NCBI GenBank assembly: GCA_034440575.1
Contig: JAOTOL010001622.1
Span: forward strand, 405,001-469,000
DNA length: 64,000 nt
From: Imbricaverruca yamaguchii
Lineage: Eukaryota > Arthropoda > Thecostraca > Neoverrucidae
Direction of reading: 5' to 3'
Position numbers and translations under genes: made by a program. Positions 33,190 through 46,146 of the stretch are shown piece after piece (within the stretch, counting starts at the first letter, position 1; every line of letters begins with the position of its first letter). Below the pieces are notes generated by a model that searched no databases, was not told the DNA's origin, and saw only the letters and a list, made by a program, of their open reading frames with translations.

Positions 33190-33565
33190 GCTGAAGAAAT
33201 CACGATACCGAATAGAGCGCCAGTCGCTCCACCGCGCCCGCACTCCCCCTCCACTGACTCCGACTGTCTACCTCGCAACGATCGAGTTGACCACTGGCGA
33301 CTGGCCCGCCACCTGTCCGCCGCCACTGGTACCACTCCTGGCACCAAAGACGAGACGCCCCACATAGCTCCCAAGGTCTTGCGTCAGCCAATGAGAGCGC
33401 ACCATTGAGGTGCACACCCATGCCGAGCCCCTCGTCCGACCTGCTCGTCTGCGGATGACGTAATGGGGCGGCGCGTGGCAAGTTGCAAACGTCCGCGTGC
33501 GCTCGGTGCGCACTTGCTGGCCCCAGCCAGCTCCAGTCGCGGGTACCGTGGCGCGCACAAGACTC
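33190..33565 (-). promoter_or_regulatory. CpG-rich promoter-like island upstream of the WSB-like gene
   Basis: The stretch is GC- and CpG-rich against AT-rich surroundings. It holds a CCAAT box at 33388-33392 and ends just upstream of the exon 1 ATG. This suits the promoter and 5' UTR of a broadly expressed gene. I see no TATA box and cannot place the transcription start. Confidence 0.5.
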
Positions 33566-33569
33566 TTAT

Positions 33570-35660
33570 CTGAATAATATTGTTCGAAATGTATGGCAAT
33601 ATTTCCTGAATACGAGGATGTCCGCGTGTGAGGAATACGTCATCATCATGCGAGGATGTATGACGCCAATACGAGGATTGCGATACGTGTGGTGGGTGTT
33701 GTTCATACAAGTTTCAATCTTATGGCATATACTATAGATATGATTGACGATACTGTATGATTAATCCAGGATGGTTCATCTGACTCCACAGAGATGTGAT
33801 CGCCCCGAGGCCAAAATTGCTGACATCTCCACAGGAACAACATGGAGATCGTGGCAACATTTTTTAAACCATTTTTAAAACCCTTGTGATCACCGTTGGA
33901 GAAAAATCGATACCACGACCCCATGTAGTTTTCATCGGAGTTTCTAATGGTGTCCAACACATGTACTCGTAGTCCTACGGATTTGAGCAATTTAACCTGA
34001 AAACTTTTATTTAAACAAAAGTGACTTTGGTGACTGGTGGAGCGCTGGTATCAGCACGATAGTAATAAGTGCAAAACGACTCGTTTGCGGCGACTCGGAA
34101 TTTAGAGGTTCTATCTGTGATTAGGATCGGAAAGTTGTGTCAAAAGATAAGGATGACTTCGAATATATATACTACCACCAAATTAGCATTGAAGTTGGAG
34201 GGAAATTGGGGACGATTGGCTTATACTTGCAAGTATTTGCAGGTGCTTCTCATCAAAATGGCAGGTAGGTAGTAGGTAGAAACGAATCTCTGATATTTTT
34301 TATCCTGGATAGGGGAGGGGGGCGTATGTCTGCAGGGCGCTATTTGTTCGAAGGGGCGCCGTTTCTTCGGAGGAGGCGCTTTTCTATCCTAAGTGGTGCC
34401 ATCAGCTGAAAACTCACTACACGGAAATCGAGGAGAAGTACATTCGAGCGTCTTGAAGTGGCACGTTTTTCCAGTCGAAGGGACGCCACATCTTCGTCGG
34501 GGGAGGGGGCAGACACTGTCGGCTTCCCCCGCCCTCGGATCGGCCAGTGGCAGGCTAGTACCTCCCTCAGACTACTTAATGCTGATTTTGTCTGAAAAAA
34601 ATATCCCATACGATATAGAAAATATAACATAACCATAAAATAGGGAGTTGTAGCGATCAGCATATCTACACAGTTGATACAAGCAGAGGCGTACGAACTG
34701 TTTCAAAGTTGGGTACAGGGGAATTGCTTTAGGAAAATTACCGGGAGGGCTCAAATGTATGAAGATATATGGTGTAATGAATGTGGACGAGACCCTGCAG
34801 AACATGCGCTGAACACATCAACACGCAACTTATTACTTGTTTATCATATATAAGCCGCACTGCTTTACCGCTGCGCAGTCTGGTGTGCAATAAAAATACT
34901 ATCAAGGTATGAAAAGGCTAGCACTGAGCGGAAAGACCATGTTCTGTATGTCTCACCTCCCAGCATGGCTCTTGAGGCTACAAGCTGAGCTTGTTTGAAC
35001 TCAGTCCACACCGCCCGACCAGTGACCCAACAGCGACTCCGTCGTGAGGTATGTGGTGCAGGAGTCCCAGCGGTCATTTCCCGTGGGGTTCGACCCCACA
35101 GTTGGGGAAGACAGCCGTTCTCCGTCCTTAGACGGCCCCTCCGACTTCCGACGCCCCCCACCCCCACCTCCTCCGACTTATTGCAGCTCCTCCTGCCTTA
35201 AAACGCGGCTGACGCGGATGCGGGCCAACCGACGACTAACCTACCGTCAATCCCACTCCCATCATGTTTGGCCATGATTGTTTAACTTCAAACGCTGTCT
35301 GTACTTTGTGGTGCATAAAGTACCGAAAACAAACATATGCCTGGTTCTGGTGCATATACTCGTTTGTGACGTACAACAAATGTGTTTCATTGTATTATAG
35401 GGTAGGATATTTAACACACAAATGAAATGAATTAACTCTTTTATTCTGATTTAAAATGCATCTTGACCGAAAAGTCGAATGGTTATATCACGCACCGCAA
35501 ACGTTGCACCACCGCTACTAACGTGAAATCGAAATCCGCAGTGCCAAAGCAAACACAACTTTAATAGTTTAGAAGCTTCCACCAATGGTTAGTGGTGCTA
35601 TGTGGGCAAATTCATGTGTACCCATTCGGGCACCTGCATACATTTATAGGTTATAGGTTA
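33570..35660. other. Intergenic stretch upstream of the WSB-like gene
   Basis: 34320-34560 resembles the leader of composite repeat B (CAGCTGAAAACTC, TTTTCCAGTCGAAGGGACGC). 35085-35120 holds a T-arm-like hairpin GTGGGGTTCGACCCCAC without the rest of a tRNA. No coding gene. Confidence 0.4.
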
Positions 35661-35710
35661 TAGTTATTAGGCCTTTAGGGAGCATCAACTTCACTGGTCA
35701 TGTAGCGCCC
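35661..35710 (+). mobile_element. Short dispersed element, copy f
   Basis: TTTAGGGAGCATCAACTTCA then GGTCATGTAGCGCCC. The left end is worn and no target duplication is seen. Confidence 0.6.
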
Positions 35711-35934
35711 AAACTATCATAGGTAGTGCGAGGTGCCTTCAAATGTCAAAAATACACAGAACAAGCTGAAGTTATTTATTGTTCACATGCAACTTACTTA
35801 TACCGAAAAAGACCTCTATGACAAGTTAGAGAACCTTTGGTAAGGTCCAGACATCATCTGTGGGCCTCAAGTCACTAGTGATAGGACTTGGGCGTCACCA
35901 AAGGTGCATAAGGAGACGCGCATGCTCCAAACGA

Positions 35935-36330
35935 CCCCTCTCGACTTTAGACGGCCTAGCTCCGACCTCAGTATGCCCCTCACCGACCTAATACGGCCCC
36001 TGCCGACTTTAGATGGCTCCTGTCATTTATTTCGGCACCTCCGAATTTAGACAGCCCCTCACCTACTTAGATTGACCCCTTTCCTGCCTTAGATGGTCCA
36101 TTTTCAGCTTAACACTCTAAATTTAGATAGATGCTATCTTGAATAATAATGGCCACTCTCCAACCATAGCTGGCCTCTTTACTACGTTAGATGGCCTCTC
36201 TCCAAGATTAGATGGTCCTATTATACTTTAGAAGGTCTTTGGCGGCCTTCTAAGGCCGCTCTCCGAAACCAGTTGCCCTTCTTCAGGTTGTATTACCTGC
36301 TCATTTCCAAGATGGCCCCCGTACGACTTC
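35935..36330 (+). repeat. Degenerate tandem repeat, about 22-bp unit
   Basis: Repeating theme TTTAGATGGCCCCTCCGAC with heavy divergence, like a 40-bp stretch at 35128-35170. It looks like an old minisatellite. Confidence 0.6.
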
Positions 36331-36339
36331 ATACATCGT

Positions 36340-36746
36340 TTCCGAGTTCAGTCGCCTCTTTTCGATCAGTTCATAACCACACTATCTCGCAAAGGGGTTA
36401 AATTAACCTCATACGCGCTGAGTTGCAACGACCCTCTCCGACTCTGAAAATTTCGACAACCAATACCTCACGAAAAGCTGCCACTCTACGACTTCACACG
36501 AGCCTATAGCAGGGAATTTTGCGAAAGGAAAACTGCGGAGTCAAATTCCCCCAATCCCTCCCAAGTATCCCCAGCCCCAAATAATTTCTTTCACTGGGGG
36601 GCGCCGAAGAAAAAGCATGCTTCTCGCGGGTCAGGGTGCCGCGCTGGAAAATCAAGATGCCTACAGCGAAGCTCCGTTATCCGTAGGAAACGGATGGCCG
36701 TACGTATATCCAACCCGTTCTACGCTCTACTTCACATGTCGTCCAA
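36340..36746. other. Unannotated stretch
   Basis: Nothing recognised. Confidence 0.3.
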
Positions 36747-36758
36747 CTCAGACACAAG

Positions 36759-36942
36759 GGTGGGGATGGCCGAGTGGTTAAGGTGTCGGGCTATGGTGCC
36801 AAAGGTCCCGGGTTCGACTCTAGCGCCACTCGGGACATTTCACAATCCCGCGGCCCACCGGTGAAACAGTGTGGGCGGCGCCATTAGCCGTGAATGTGCA
36901 TAAAGTGTGTCGTGAACCAACCAATAAACAATAAACAAACAA
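36759..36942 (+). mobile_element. tRNA-derived SINE, family A, copy 3
   Basis: Same head and body as the other two copies. Target duplication CTSAGACACAAG at 36747-36758 and 36943-36954 with one mismatch. All three copies in the window lie on the plus strand. Confidence 0.92.
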
Positions 36943-36954
36943 CTGAGACACAAG

Positions 36955-38255
36955 CAACCGATTTCGCCTCACCGTCGTGGAGTCGATACACTTTTTTTCG
37001 CGGTCATTAAATGGTAGGCTTTTTCGCGGATTCCACTCTTAAATATTTGCGTGTCGACATTCGCGCCATACAAATAGCTATAGCTATTGCTGGCTATTGC
37101 TATGCAGAAAGTTTTTTCTTCAGTAGTTAGTAAGTAAAGCCGCAATGAAGATGATCCTTCCAGTGTTGGCACGGCGGAACAGAAAAAGTACGTTTGCTGT
37201 TTTCTATTACGTAATGTGACTCAATACCAACCAAGAAACCAAGAGAGCGGAGAACAACAGAAAATGGGCAGAGTAGGCTTTCTTTCAGCCTGATCTTCAA
37301 CAAGATCCCTGAAAATATATCACGATGAACAGACGTGTTCTATCTTCACCCGGCGACAGTGAGGTTAAAAAGGTGTGGTCATGTGGGTTTACTTCACATC
37401 TCACCAGTCCACCCCCGAGTGAAATGTTGGAAACGCCTATAGACTTTGGGCGCATCACCGAGACGGCCGCGTAGCTCACCTATTCCCTTGCAGTCAGCAG
37501 GACTGTCGTGAAAGTCGACGCCGTTCTCCCCATCGCTGCGAGCCATCAACTGCCCCAGAGGACACCGAAGGTCACCAGAGTTGTTGGAGGTTGCAGAGGG
37601 CCACTGCAGGTCACCAGAATAATTTGCAGGCGGCTCTGGAGATCACCGGGGGTCACCCTGGGTCACCAGAGGTCGTTGAAGGTCGTCGAAGGCTGCTGGC
37701 TTTGGCAAGGCCTGCAGGGAATAGAGGCATGTTGAGGATCAAAATTTCGCAATCCGTCTTGAATCGTCCCCACAATCAACGCTGATCCGCTTCCCGTTGA
37801 TAAGCGATGCAAAAATTAAATTGGCGAACTGCAGCCCGTCCTCAAAGAAACAGGTGATTTGTCGAGCCAAAAAACAAAGCCGTATGCACTACGTTGATGC
37901 ACTCTTATGTTAACAGTATCGGTAATGCATGTAATAACTTCATAATCAAGCTGCTTAATAGCATATTGTTTGCATACTTAGTGAGCGAAATGTCATGGTT
38001 AGAGACATGGGGCATGGGTCTTTACATTTCGATGCAGAGATGTACGATGCGCAATGTGCAACATACGTGCAAAGAATTATGACTGTCAACATTTTGTAAC
38101 CGTTGTAATAATGTGTGCACTTCGTTCTTACAAGGATACTCAATACCTATTGCAATACTCTAATTACGATGGCATCAATCGGGCTGGCTGATTTACTTAT
38201 AGTTAGGTGCTTGATTTACTTGGAGTTAGTTACTTAGGTTAGCCTTCCGTCTTGT
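36955..38255. other. Unannotated stretch
   Basis: Loose repetition of GGTCACCAGAG-type motifs at 37560-37680. No gene. Confidence 0.3.
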
Positions 38256-38256
38256 G

Positions 38257-38645
38257 GTTTGACATTGACATGTCCAGGTTTTAGATGCTAGTCGAGGTGC
38301 ACCACGGCTATTGTTTGATACCAGATGTGGGTAGGTTAGGACGAAGAAAAAAGTGCGAGTCGGCCAAAAAAAATTGGTTCGACGTTTAACATTAAAAATT
38401 TGGTATATTTGGTGCCATTTTATACGACACAAGTCACGTCGAATGACGCTCACTCGATGCGAACTAAACCCATAACGACGAATTGGGAGGATTAAAAAAA
38501 AAATTCAAACAAGCATTTGACCTTGAGGTTTGACATTGATATATCACGGTTTAAAAATGTTACTCGAGGGCTCACTACCAGCTGCCGTTTGATAATGGAT
38601 CTGTGTAGGCTTGAGTACAAAAGTTGAGGATGCAAGAGCGATTTT
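38257..38645 (-). repeat. Diverged direct duplication, about 270 bp apart
   Basis: GGTTTGACATTGACATGTCC at 38256 and GGTTTGACATTGATATATCA at 38527 start two related blocks of about 110 bp that share ACTACCAGCTGCCGTTTGAT-like and TGGGTAGGTT-like segments. Unit length is near 271 bp. Confidence 0.5.
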
Positions 38646-38699
38646 AAAGCGATTCTTGCCATACAACGCCCATCGATCGAGGGCCTCATCGAGTGTTAT

Positions 38700-39140
38700 C
38701 GAGGTCTCACCTAGGTCAAACTCGTCCAAAGTTGGAGGGGGTTCGATCAATGTGCAATGATCCCTGTCCCCCGGCTCCCACGCCCACGGAGTCGGCTCCA
38801 CCTTACCTGCACACGACTGGCACCGCGCACAAAGTGGTGGGACGGGTTCCGCACTTCCGTTCGCGCGCTTCACGCCGGCCGCAGGCGACTGTCGCGCCAC
38901 CTCCACGGCAGTGTCGGCGGAGGCCGCCGGGCGCAGACATGAGGCCGGCAGGTTCCGGCAGGCGCCGCTGGTGCAGCCTTGACGCCACCGTCGCCTCCAT
39001 CGCCCCCACCCCCTCGTCTGCATTGATGCACGTGGAGTGGTGCGGCTGTACCCAGCCCCATCGTCCTGGCGAGGTCGGTCAGCGGCCCGGCCGCGAGGCG
39101 CGAGCAGTCGTGGCTTCCCCGAACCTCGCCAGTTAGAGTT
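38700..39140 (-). other. GC-rich island with candidate exon edges
   Basis: CpG-rich. The minus strand has open frames of 60-200 codons and two donor-like sites, GTGCAG|GTAAGG near 38818 and CTAG|GTGAGA near 38711. A CARCQSCAG stretch is the only motif-like feature. It could be a first exon or promoter of a minus-strand gene, but I see no continuing exon. Confidence 0.25.
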
Positions 39141-39144
39141 ACGC

Positions 39145-41840
39145 GGCAGAACGGCCGGGCGTAACAAGCCGTCTCTCGGAAGCGCGTCTGGATTGCGTAT
39201 TGGTTATGTAACGCTCCGATTCCAGCTGTGTGATGCACAGCCATATAAGCATTGTGCTTATAATTGCCACCTCTTCGTTGGGTTATATTTAGTAGTATGG
39301 TACTTGAAATGAGCACCCATGGGGTGCGTGCGATTTAGCATCCCCAGGGTGCTAGTTTTGCCCACTCCAAAGTCCAGCAAGCACCTCCTGGGTACGGTTC
39401 GCCTATGGTGCTAGCATATTTTGCACCCATTAGTCTCCTTGATAGTAACGTACGGGTGCTGGTGGCCAGGGGTGTCGATAAAAAACATTGGGGCGAAGTG
39501 TACTTGACCCCCCCCCCCCACACACAAAAAAAAACTCGTCTGATTTCGCCCACTATATTTTCAGACCTCAATGATTCTGGTTTTTATTTGACGATGGGTA
39601 CGTTTATGTTTATTCAGCATCCTCGCCAACGGGAAGATCACCCAGTAACAGGTGAAGTCACATAAGTAAAAGACAGTGCACAGTATATGTCAACATAAAA
39701 ACTGTGAGTCATAGCATGCGACTGCAGTGTCATACAGTGGACTCGGGTCCATCGTCATCGTCGACGTCATCGTCAACGTTATCGCCTTCGACATCGTCAC
39801 CATCACCCTTCCCTCACTCCATGCACCAACAAACACCCAACGGTTTAAATAAAATATCTGTCCGCCCATATGCAGGCTAAAGCACACCGGCCTTGATGGA
39901 GCATCGGAGCAAAGCACGCCTGAACTGTGATGACGATGGGTGAAGGTATTTCCTTGGTGCCTAACATTAGGAAGGGCGAAGCCAAAGTTTTGGTGGGGTG
40001 TGAAGGAGGGCAAAATACATGAAGGCAATGGGCAGGCCCAAATTGATTGGTGGAACGTACTCTGTAGGGTCCCATGTTTAGGTTTGAACTTAGTGGCGGG
40101 GGCAATGCCAACATTCATGTGGCACTTGCCCCTCAAATGTACATTAAGCAACACCCCTGTCTGAGCGTCAACCCGTGCCCTGAAGGATGGTCGTGCGGAT
40201 TCAGGGGTGGTCGGTTGATTCAGGGACATGTCCTCATGGAATTTGGAACTTTGCCCCTCCGGGAAAGCTCGAGTGTTCCCCTTCATATTTTTCAACCAGA
40301 AGCACCCCTTCAGTGTGCTCAAGTACACGCCTCTCCCTGCTAAGCAGATTTTCGCTTAGCCCCTTCCGGTGTTTTTGCAGGGTGTATCTCCCAAGAAATG
40401 GTGCCCCCAGACAAATACCCCTCTCCCATGACAATTTCAGGAAACCACCCTGATTAGGATATAGGGTGCACACGTAGTAAACGTATGCTGTCAACTACAA
40501 ACATTCCCAGTGTTGCTTCGCAAGCGTGTATGGGCATCCTGGGTCATAATTGCATGGGGTACACATGCCGAATACCGCACAAAGTTGGCACAGCGATGAT
40601 GGAAGTTAGATATCAAAAGCACAATTACAATATTTTGCAAGATGTTTCGCCATACCGATTTTCTCATCACGAACCCAGCATTATTTTCGATATTTAAAAA
40701 AAAAATCAAAATCTATCCATAACTTTTCATTTTACAACATTTCATTCCAGGGCCAAAATGAATGGGAGCGAGCAGCGCGCTCGATCTTTCCCCATATACC
40801 GCTGCTCCAGCCGGAACCGGCCGGAATTGTATCCGGAGTATGGTGCGAGTCGACCGTCATGTTATATATAGAGGTCAATTAGCATAGACGTCAATGCCTG
40901 ATGTTATCAATTCCTGCCATAGTAGAGGAAAAAGCTATGACATCACCAAGGCTTCCATGCAAACTTTGGTGTACCTTGTGATGTAATGGTATCCTTTGTG
41001 CAATTTGATGCGCGTTACCAGACATTGGTCCTGCGCAATAACAATTTATATTGGTCTTGTGTGACTACGCACAGCTTAGTACCTACCTATTGCTTTCTTC
41101 AGAAATATCGATTGTAACAGTATCCATGCAGCCTCTTGCTGACTTTTTTCTTTCATGGTATCATAAGCCGGCAGATTGGCTCAGATGTGGATCTCGTTGG
41201 TTCAGTTTGAGATACTTAGGTAGGTACCTAGGTAAATATATCTTTGGGCATAGGTAAATATCAAGCTGGTAGGGTGATGCGTGGGCAGCTGGAGATTTAT
41301 TATAGTTTTTATATCCACAATCTCAATTATAAATGTGATTGTTATTCACTGCACTGGATTGTATGCAAGTTTGATAATGACTAGAAATTGAGAATGGAAT
41401 GAGTCCTGTTCAAGCTCCATATGCATGTGGTTTTTGCCATTGGTGGTGTGTATATAAACATCAGTAGGACAATGCAGTTGTTGTTTAGTGGCTTAGCAGA
41501 TTTTTCAGACAATCTGGTTTAAAGTGCATCAGCATCAGCTAACCTGAACATTGTATGACAGGTAAGATGTCCTTCCACAGTGGAGGGAAATCCAAGCTAT
41601 TTTTCGGACAATTTCCAAATTTACCGCAAAAGATGGAGAACCAGTCTTCTATCTAATCCAAATATGTTTCTTTTCAGTGCAGGATATGTATCAAGTAAGT
41701 TTGCTATGATCATGATGCTTTTTCATTGTTTTCTTTTAGCTTCCTGACCAGGATAACAATGGCATAGGTCGTTGGGGTGGGGGGGGGGGAAATCAACATT
41801 GGGGTGGCCAAGATCAATATTGGTGGGGCCATGGCCCCCA
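39145..41840. other. Unannotated stretch with repeat-like islands
   Basis: 40080-40450 shows the TGCCCCTC...CCAGAAGCACCCC style also seen near 44570-44770 and in the leader of composite repeat B. No gene recognised. Confidence 0.35.
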
Positions 41841-41864
41841 CAAGAGGGATACAAATCGACGCCC

Positions 41865-42345
41865 CTGGCCTACTACCCCGCAATACGCCAGGCTATCAAC
41901 AGACACATACAGCAAATATGGGACAAATCACGAACACAACTCCACGAAATACACCCCAAACACGAATATTGGCACACCACTAACAAAAACACAAGACTCA
42001 AACAACGTACATTAACACGTCTACGCATCAGCCACACAGCACTCACATACTCCTACCTCATACTACAGCGCTCACGACCACAGTGCACAACATGCCATGG
42101 AACCCTCATAATCAAACACATACTCATATACTGCACCAAATACAACAACCAAATACAACATATCACAAACTACTGCACCACACACAACGTCCCACTTCTC
42201 AACGACGACCATCTCACTACTCTTCTCAAGGACGAGCATCTAGCATTACACGAACATGTCGTCCACTTTTCCTCACAATTCTCAATATCACACGCCTACT
42301 CGAATAATTGTTTTTTAAAAATGTTTTAAATAAGGATCGGGGAAA
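41865..42345 (+). mobile_element. LINE 3' end, terminal part of the pol ORF
   Basis: The frame 41772-42329 reads IWDKSRTQLHEIHP, LTRLRISHTALTYSYLIL, CTTCHGTLIIKHILIYC and LHEHVVHF. The LTRLR...H..LTH.YLL, C..C and HIL..C pattern is the conserved C-terminal end of jockey/I-type LINE pol. Truncated at the 5' side and followed by an A-rich tail. The coding strand is extremely C- and A-rich. Confidence 0.65.
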
Positions 42346-42349
42346 AAAA

Positions 42350-42824
42350 GGGAAAAAGATAAAAGAATACTTCAAAAAGGAAACAAAAATGAACAAAACT
42401 CAGAATATTACAACAAAAATATATAAGATACGTCCAAAAGAAAAGAAAAATCGATCCATTATCCCCAAGACATGAGATGTTCTTGCAATGTTAAACAAAT
42501 ATTGCGATGCCCAGATCTCAACCCACCACTATACCCCATGCTCCAATTTCGCACCGACCGGACTCGCAGCTCTTCTCGACTATATCGTCTCCGGCTGTCA
42601 AACAACTCCGCTACGCCATCTCTACATCTTCAAGCGACCCGGACCAACTTAACTCAACTCTATTCTTCAAGACGCCTCCAAATCTACTTCAACGTCGTTC
42701 AACAAAGCAACTAACCCATCCTCCTTTCATCTAATCCTCCTACCCTACGCTGCTCACCCTCTCACACCTCACTCCAACAAACGGAACCAGCTGTCATCAC
42801 CACGCGGTGGCAGGCTGGCAAAGT
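42350..42824. other. A- and C-rich stretch after the LINE end
   Basis: Possibly the LINE 3' UTR. Nothing else recognised. Confidence 0.3.
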
Positions 42825-42828
42825 TCAA

Positions 42829-42866
<38 letters not shown>

Positions 42867-42903
42867 CACACGCCACACACGCACACGCACACGCACGCAC
42901 ACG

Positions 42904-42935
<32 letters not shown>

Positions 42936-42939
42936 CACA

Positions 42940-42999
<60 letters not shown>

Positions 43000-43374
43000 C
43001 ACACGCACACGCACGCACACGCACACACGCACACGCACACACACACGCCACACACGCACGCGCACACGCGCACACGCACACGCACACACGCACACGCACA
43101 CACGCACACACGCACACGCACACACGCACACACGCACACACGCACACACGCACACACGCACACACGCGCACACGCACACACGCCGCGCACACACGCACAC
43201 ACGCACACACGCACACACGCACACGCACACACGCACACACGCACCACGCACACACGCACACGCGCACACGCACACACGCACACGCACACACGCACACGCA
43301 CACGCACACACACGCACACACGCACCACACGCACGCACACGCGCACACGCGCACACGCGCACACGCGCACACGC

Positions 43375-43418
<44 letters not shown>

Positions 43419-43420
43419 CA
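42825..43420 (+). repeat. Compound (CA)n/(CACG)n/(GCAC)n array, about 600 bp
   Basis: Alternating purine-pyrimidine throughout, with pure CA ends and CG-containing centre. The 200-280 codon frames of His-Thr or Cys-Val are artefacts. Confidence 0.97.
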
Positions 43421-43421
43421 A

Positions 43422-43600
43422 GTACCGGGTGGACTTTTGAGTCGTGGGACGTTGCCGGAGCTGTCAGGGCACGAATTCTTTTTTTTAAACACATGTCGGT
43501 GTTTGCCCGCTGTTTTCTGTTGAATCTGTGACACGCCAAGCTGTTGCCGTTTTGCTAATCGTCTCCCCCCCCCGCCCCCGGTCAATAGAAAGGCAAGTAA
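43422..43600 (+). repeat. Dispersed repeat R, copy 1
   Basis: GGTGGACTTTTGAGTCGTGG through GTCAATAGAAAGGCAAG matches the reverse complement of 58437-58610, sharing GAGTCGTGGGAC, CAGTGTTT/CGGTGTTTGCCCGCT and TTTTGCTAATCGTC. Abuts the CA array. Confidence 0.7.
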
Positions 43601-45550
43601 CTGCCATTGTATTTGCGAATCAGTTGTCGTGGAGCGAGCCAAACACTATTACTGTCGGGCGAAACAAACTTGCCTACAATATGATTGTGCATTTTCATTG
43701 AGGAAAACAACCTGAAGTAAAGATCAAAGATGTTCATCTCTCTTGACATTTCAAATATGTCGAAGGCACTAAGTGAAAAAGCGTTGAGGGCACGAACTTC
43801 AAACGTGGACAGGGGAGTTACACGCACGCGATTGCCCTATGGTGCAAATTCGGATGAACTCCGTGACATGAGACTGTACGGACATGTGACATGAGACTGT
43901 ACGGCTCTGGCCGATGTGTCACTGACAGCGTCAGCTTATGCGTCCATCGTGGCTGAGAAGCACTCTCTCCCTCATCGTGGTCCGGCATCGAACACTCCCG
44001 GCGCCTGAGGCTGTCTACACATTTGACAGTGAAGTGGCTGAAGGCTTGACATCTAAAACATCACGTCTAGGATCGGGCACATACAATCCCAGGAATGGAA
44101 TGATACACAAGCTTGACCTCGTTTGGCGAAGCCAACTGTTGGAACACGAGTGCGATGACGTCTACTGGGACCAGCATTCCTTTTACTCTCAGTCCAGAAT
44201 GCGTTTAGCTGACGGAACGCTTCCCTTGGTTAGACCTTCGATCACGTGTTCGTTGCTCACTCCCTGCAAATCCCTGAACACTGCAATACCTTGGATTTTA
44301 TTTTTCCTGGGATGCAGGGAAACATCCATTGGAACTTTCAGCACTTTTTCATCGCATCCTTTGTCCAACAGTTCCGTAACTTCAAAATACCTATAAACCA
44401 TGTGCCATGTTATCTACAGTCACATAGTAGCTCTAAATGACCGCAGAAATTTAAATATAGGCAATCAAAAGAAGCACTTAGATGATAAAGTAGACAGGAA
44501 ATGCAAGTAAGTAGGGGATACTGAATGGAACAATGACAAAAATAAATCCCTGATAAATATGGGGACACTGGGGAACACGCTTCCCCCTCACATGAATAGG
44601 AGGCTCTGACCAGAAAAGACGATCCCCTGGGGAGGTTTAGGTGTACCCTTCCTTCAGCCGATTTTTTAGCCAAAATGTGCCCCTCAAGGCGTCACGTGGC
44701 AGAATACATCAGTACGCCAGCACGTCAGTAGGTTAGAGTGCACATTCCCTGCCCCTCCTGCGAAATGGATTTGTACCCCAGGGCTACTTCAGGCACTTGC
44801 GCAGTAGCGCCCCAACAGACGAGTGCTCCTCGCCACGAGATTTTCTGGATGCGTCCCTGAAAGCAGCATATGGAGATGTTTGTTCAACAAAAATTGAACT
44901 GCACCATAACAGGTGATCACCGCTCCACGAGTTCCCAAGAGTGCAGGTTGCATGCACATGCACACATCCACACATACACATACACACATACACACATACA
45001 CATGCACATGCACACCACACAAACACACACACACACACACATACGTGTTTACTGTGACTAGCGAGAACTATGACCTGGCAGTCACTAACGAGGACACCCT
45101 TTAGTTTCCACTGGAGAAGCATCGATTTCTTATCTGAGATAAAGCAAGATCTGCTGAGTAAGATGGAGGGTCGATTTCAGAGGAAGCATCCAATCGTCGG
45201 CCTCAAGTGTGAATTGAAATACCGAGGACATCGAGAGAATCTAGGACAGTGTGTGTATCGTCTCATGTCCACATGTTTATTGTGAATACCGAGGACCGTC
45301 GCCTGACGGTCAGTAGCGAGAACTCTCGTTGTCATCCGAGAGCAGTGTATGTCTTATGTCATAATTTGTTCGTCTGTGCTGTCTTTTGGGTCCGTGATAA
45401 TCGCCTGTGTGGCGTCTAGATAACTTATTCCACTGATGTGGGCTTCCTTAGCATAAGACCGCTGTCCCCCAAAAACACGGGTTTGCAGCATGATGTACAA
45501 AGTTGTGGTGGGACGAATGATTGCTTGGTGTAGCATCCGACCGAAAAGTC
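43601..45550. other. Unannotated stretch with weak ORFs
   Basis: Minus frames 43582-43827 and 44189-44401 look protein-like but match nothing I know and are separated by stops. They could be remains of one decayed gene. Confidence 0.25.
44953..45042 (+). repeat. (CA)n microsatellite
   Basis: Imperfect CACATACACA-type run. Confidence 0.9.
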
Positions 45551-45554
45551 ATTG

Positions 45555-45764
45555 CATTCAGGTCACCTTTGGGCGAAAATTAAGTCATGCAGCTTATCAC
45601 CATTGTTAGCTTTTAGCATAGACGTCGTCACCGCTGGCGTATTTTGCATCCGGGCTCCGCCTGATATTATTTGGTGTGGTCTGATCAACTTCGGAAAATG
45701 TCGTTATTTCACAACAGCAGTGAAAATCCGTCGGTGGGTCCTGTTCGTTGTAGGATACAGCTGA
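45555..45764 (+). mobile_element. LINE reverse-transcriptase fragment
   Basis: One frame ends DIIWCG...KCRYFTTAVKI. This resembles the KTEIIWCG...PTTAVRIG stretch of the RT C-terminal region in CR1/jockey-type LINEs. Short and worn. Confidence 0.35.
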
Positions 45765-45795
45765 CCAAATGACAAGGGCCAAACCGCCACATTTT

Positions 45796-46146
45796 ATTAG
45801 GCCATGTCGTCGTTCGTCAAATTAAGATTTGGATCTCGGCGGGGTTATTTTTTTGTGCCTTGCTATGTAGTAATGTAAAATAAAAACAAACATTCCCAAA
45901 AATTTGAGTTTCAAATCTATAGAAACGAGGATCTTGTGATGTCTGCAAATTTTGTCTCCAACGCCCCAGGCGAGGGTTGGTTGGAGGTTTTTACACCGTC
46001 ACCGTTTCTCTCCTAATCAAGTTATAGCTGCCAAACAAAAACGAGCATGTTGCCCGTCATCAAAGGAACACGACGGTAACCAGTTTTGAGGCTTGGGGTC
46101 AACTGGTGACCTCCCAGGTCAGGTCAATGACCCAAATTAGGCAAAA
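45796..46146 (+). repeat. Left terminal inverted repeat of the 4.13-kb transposon
   Basis: Starts ATTAGGCCATGTCGTCG and ends ...GTCAATGACCCAAATTAGGC. Inverted match to 49571-49922. Confidence 0.92.

Noticed and set aside
35085..35110. tRNA gene suggested by GTGGGGTTCGACCCCAC
   Set aside because: Only a T-arm-like hairpin is present; no acceptor, D or anticodon arms.
38544..39167. 207-codon minus frame
   Set aside because: CpG-rich with opposing open frames; internal donor-like sites and no family match. Kept only as a possible exon island.
42797..43642. 200-280 codon Cys/Val and His/Thr frames
   Set aside because: Translation of a CA/CG dinucleotide array.
43938..44396. 152-codon plus frame
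   Set aside because: Overlaps an equally open minus frame; neither matches a family.
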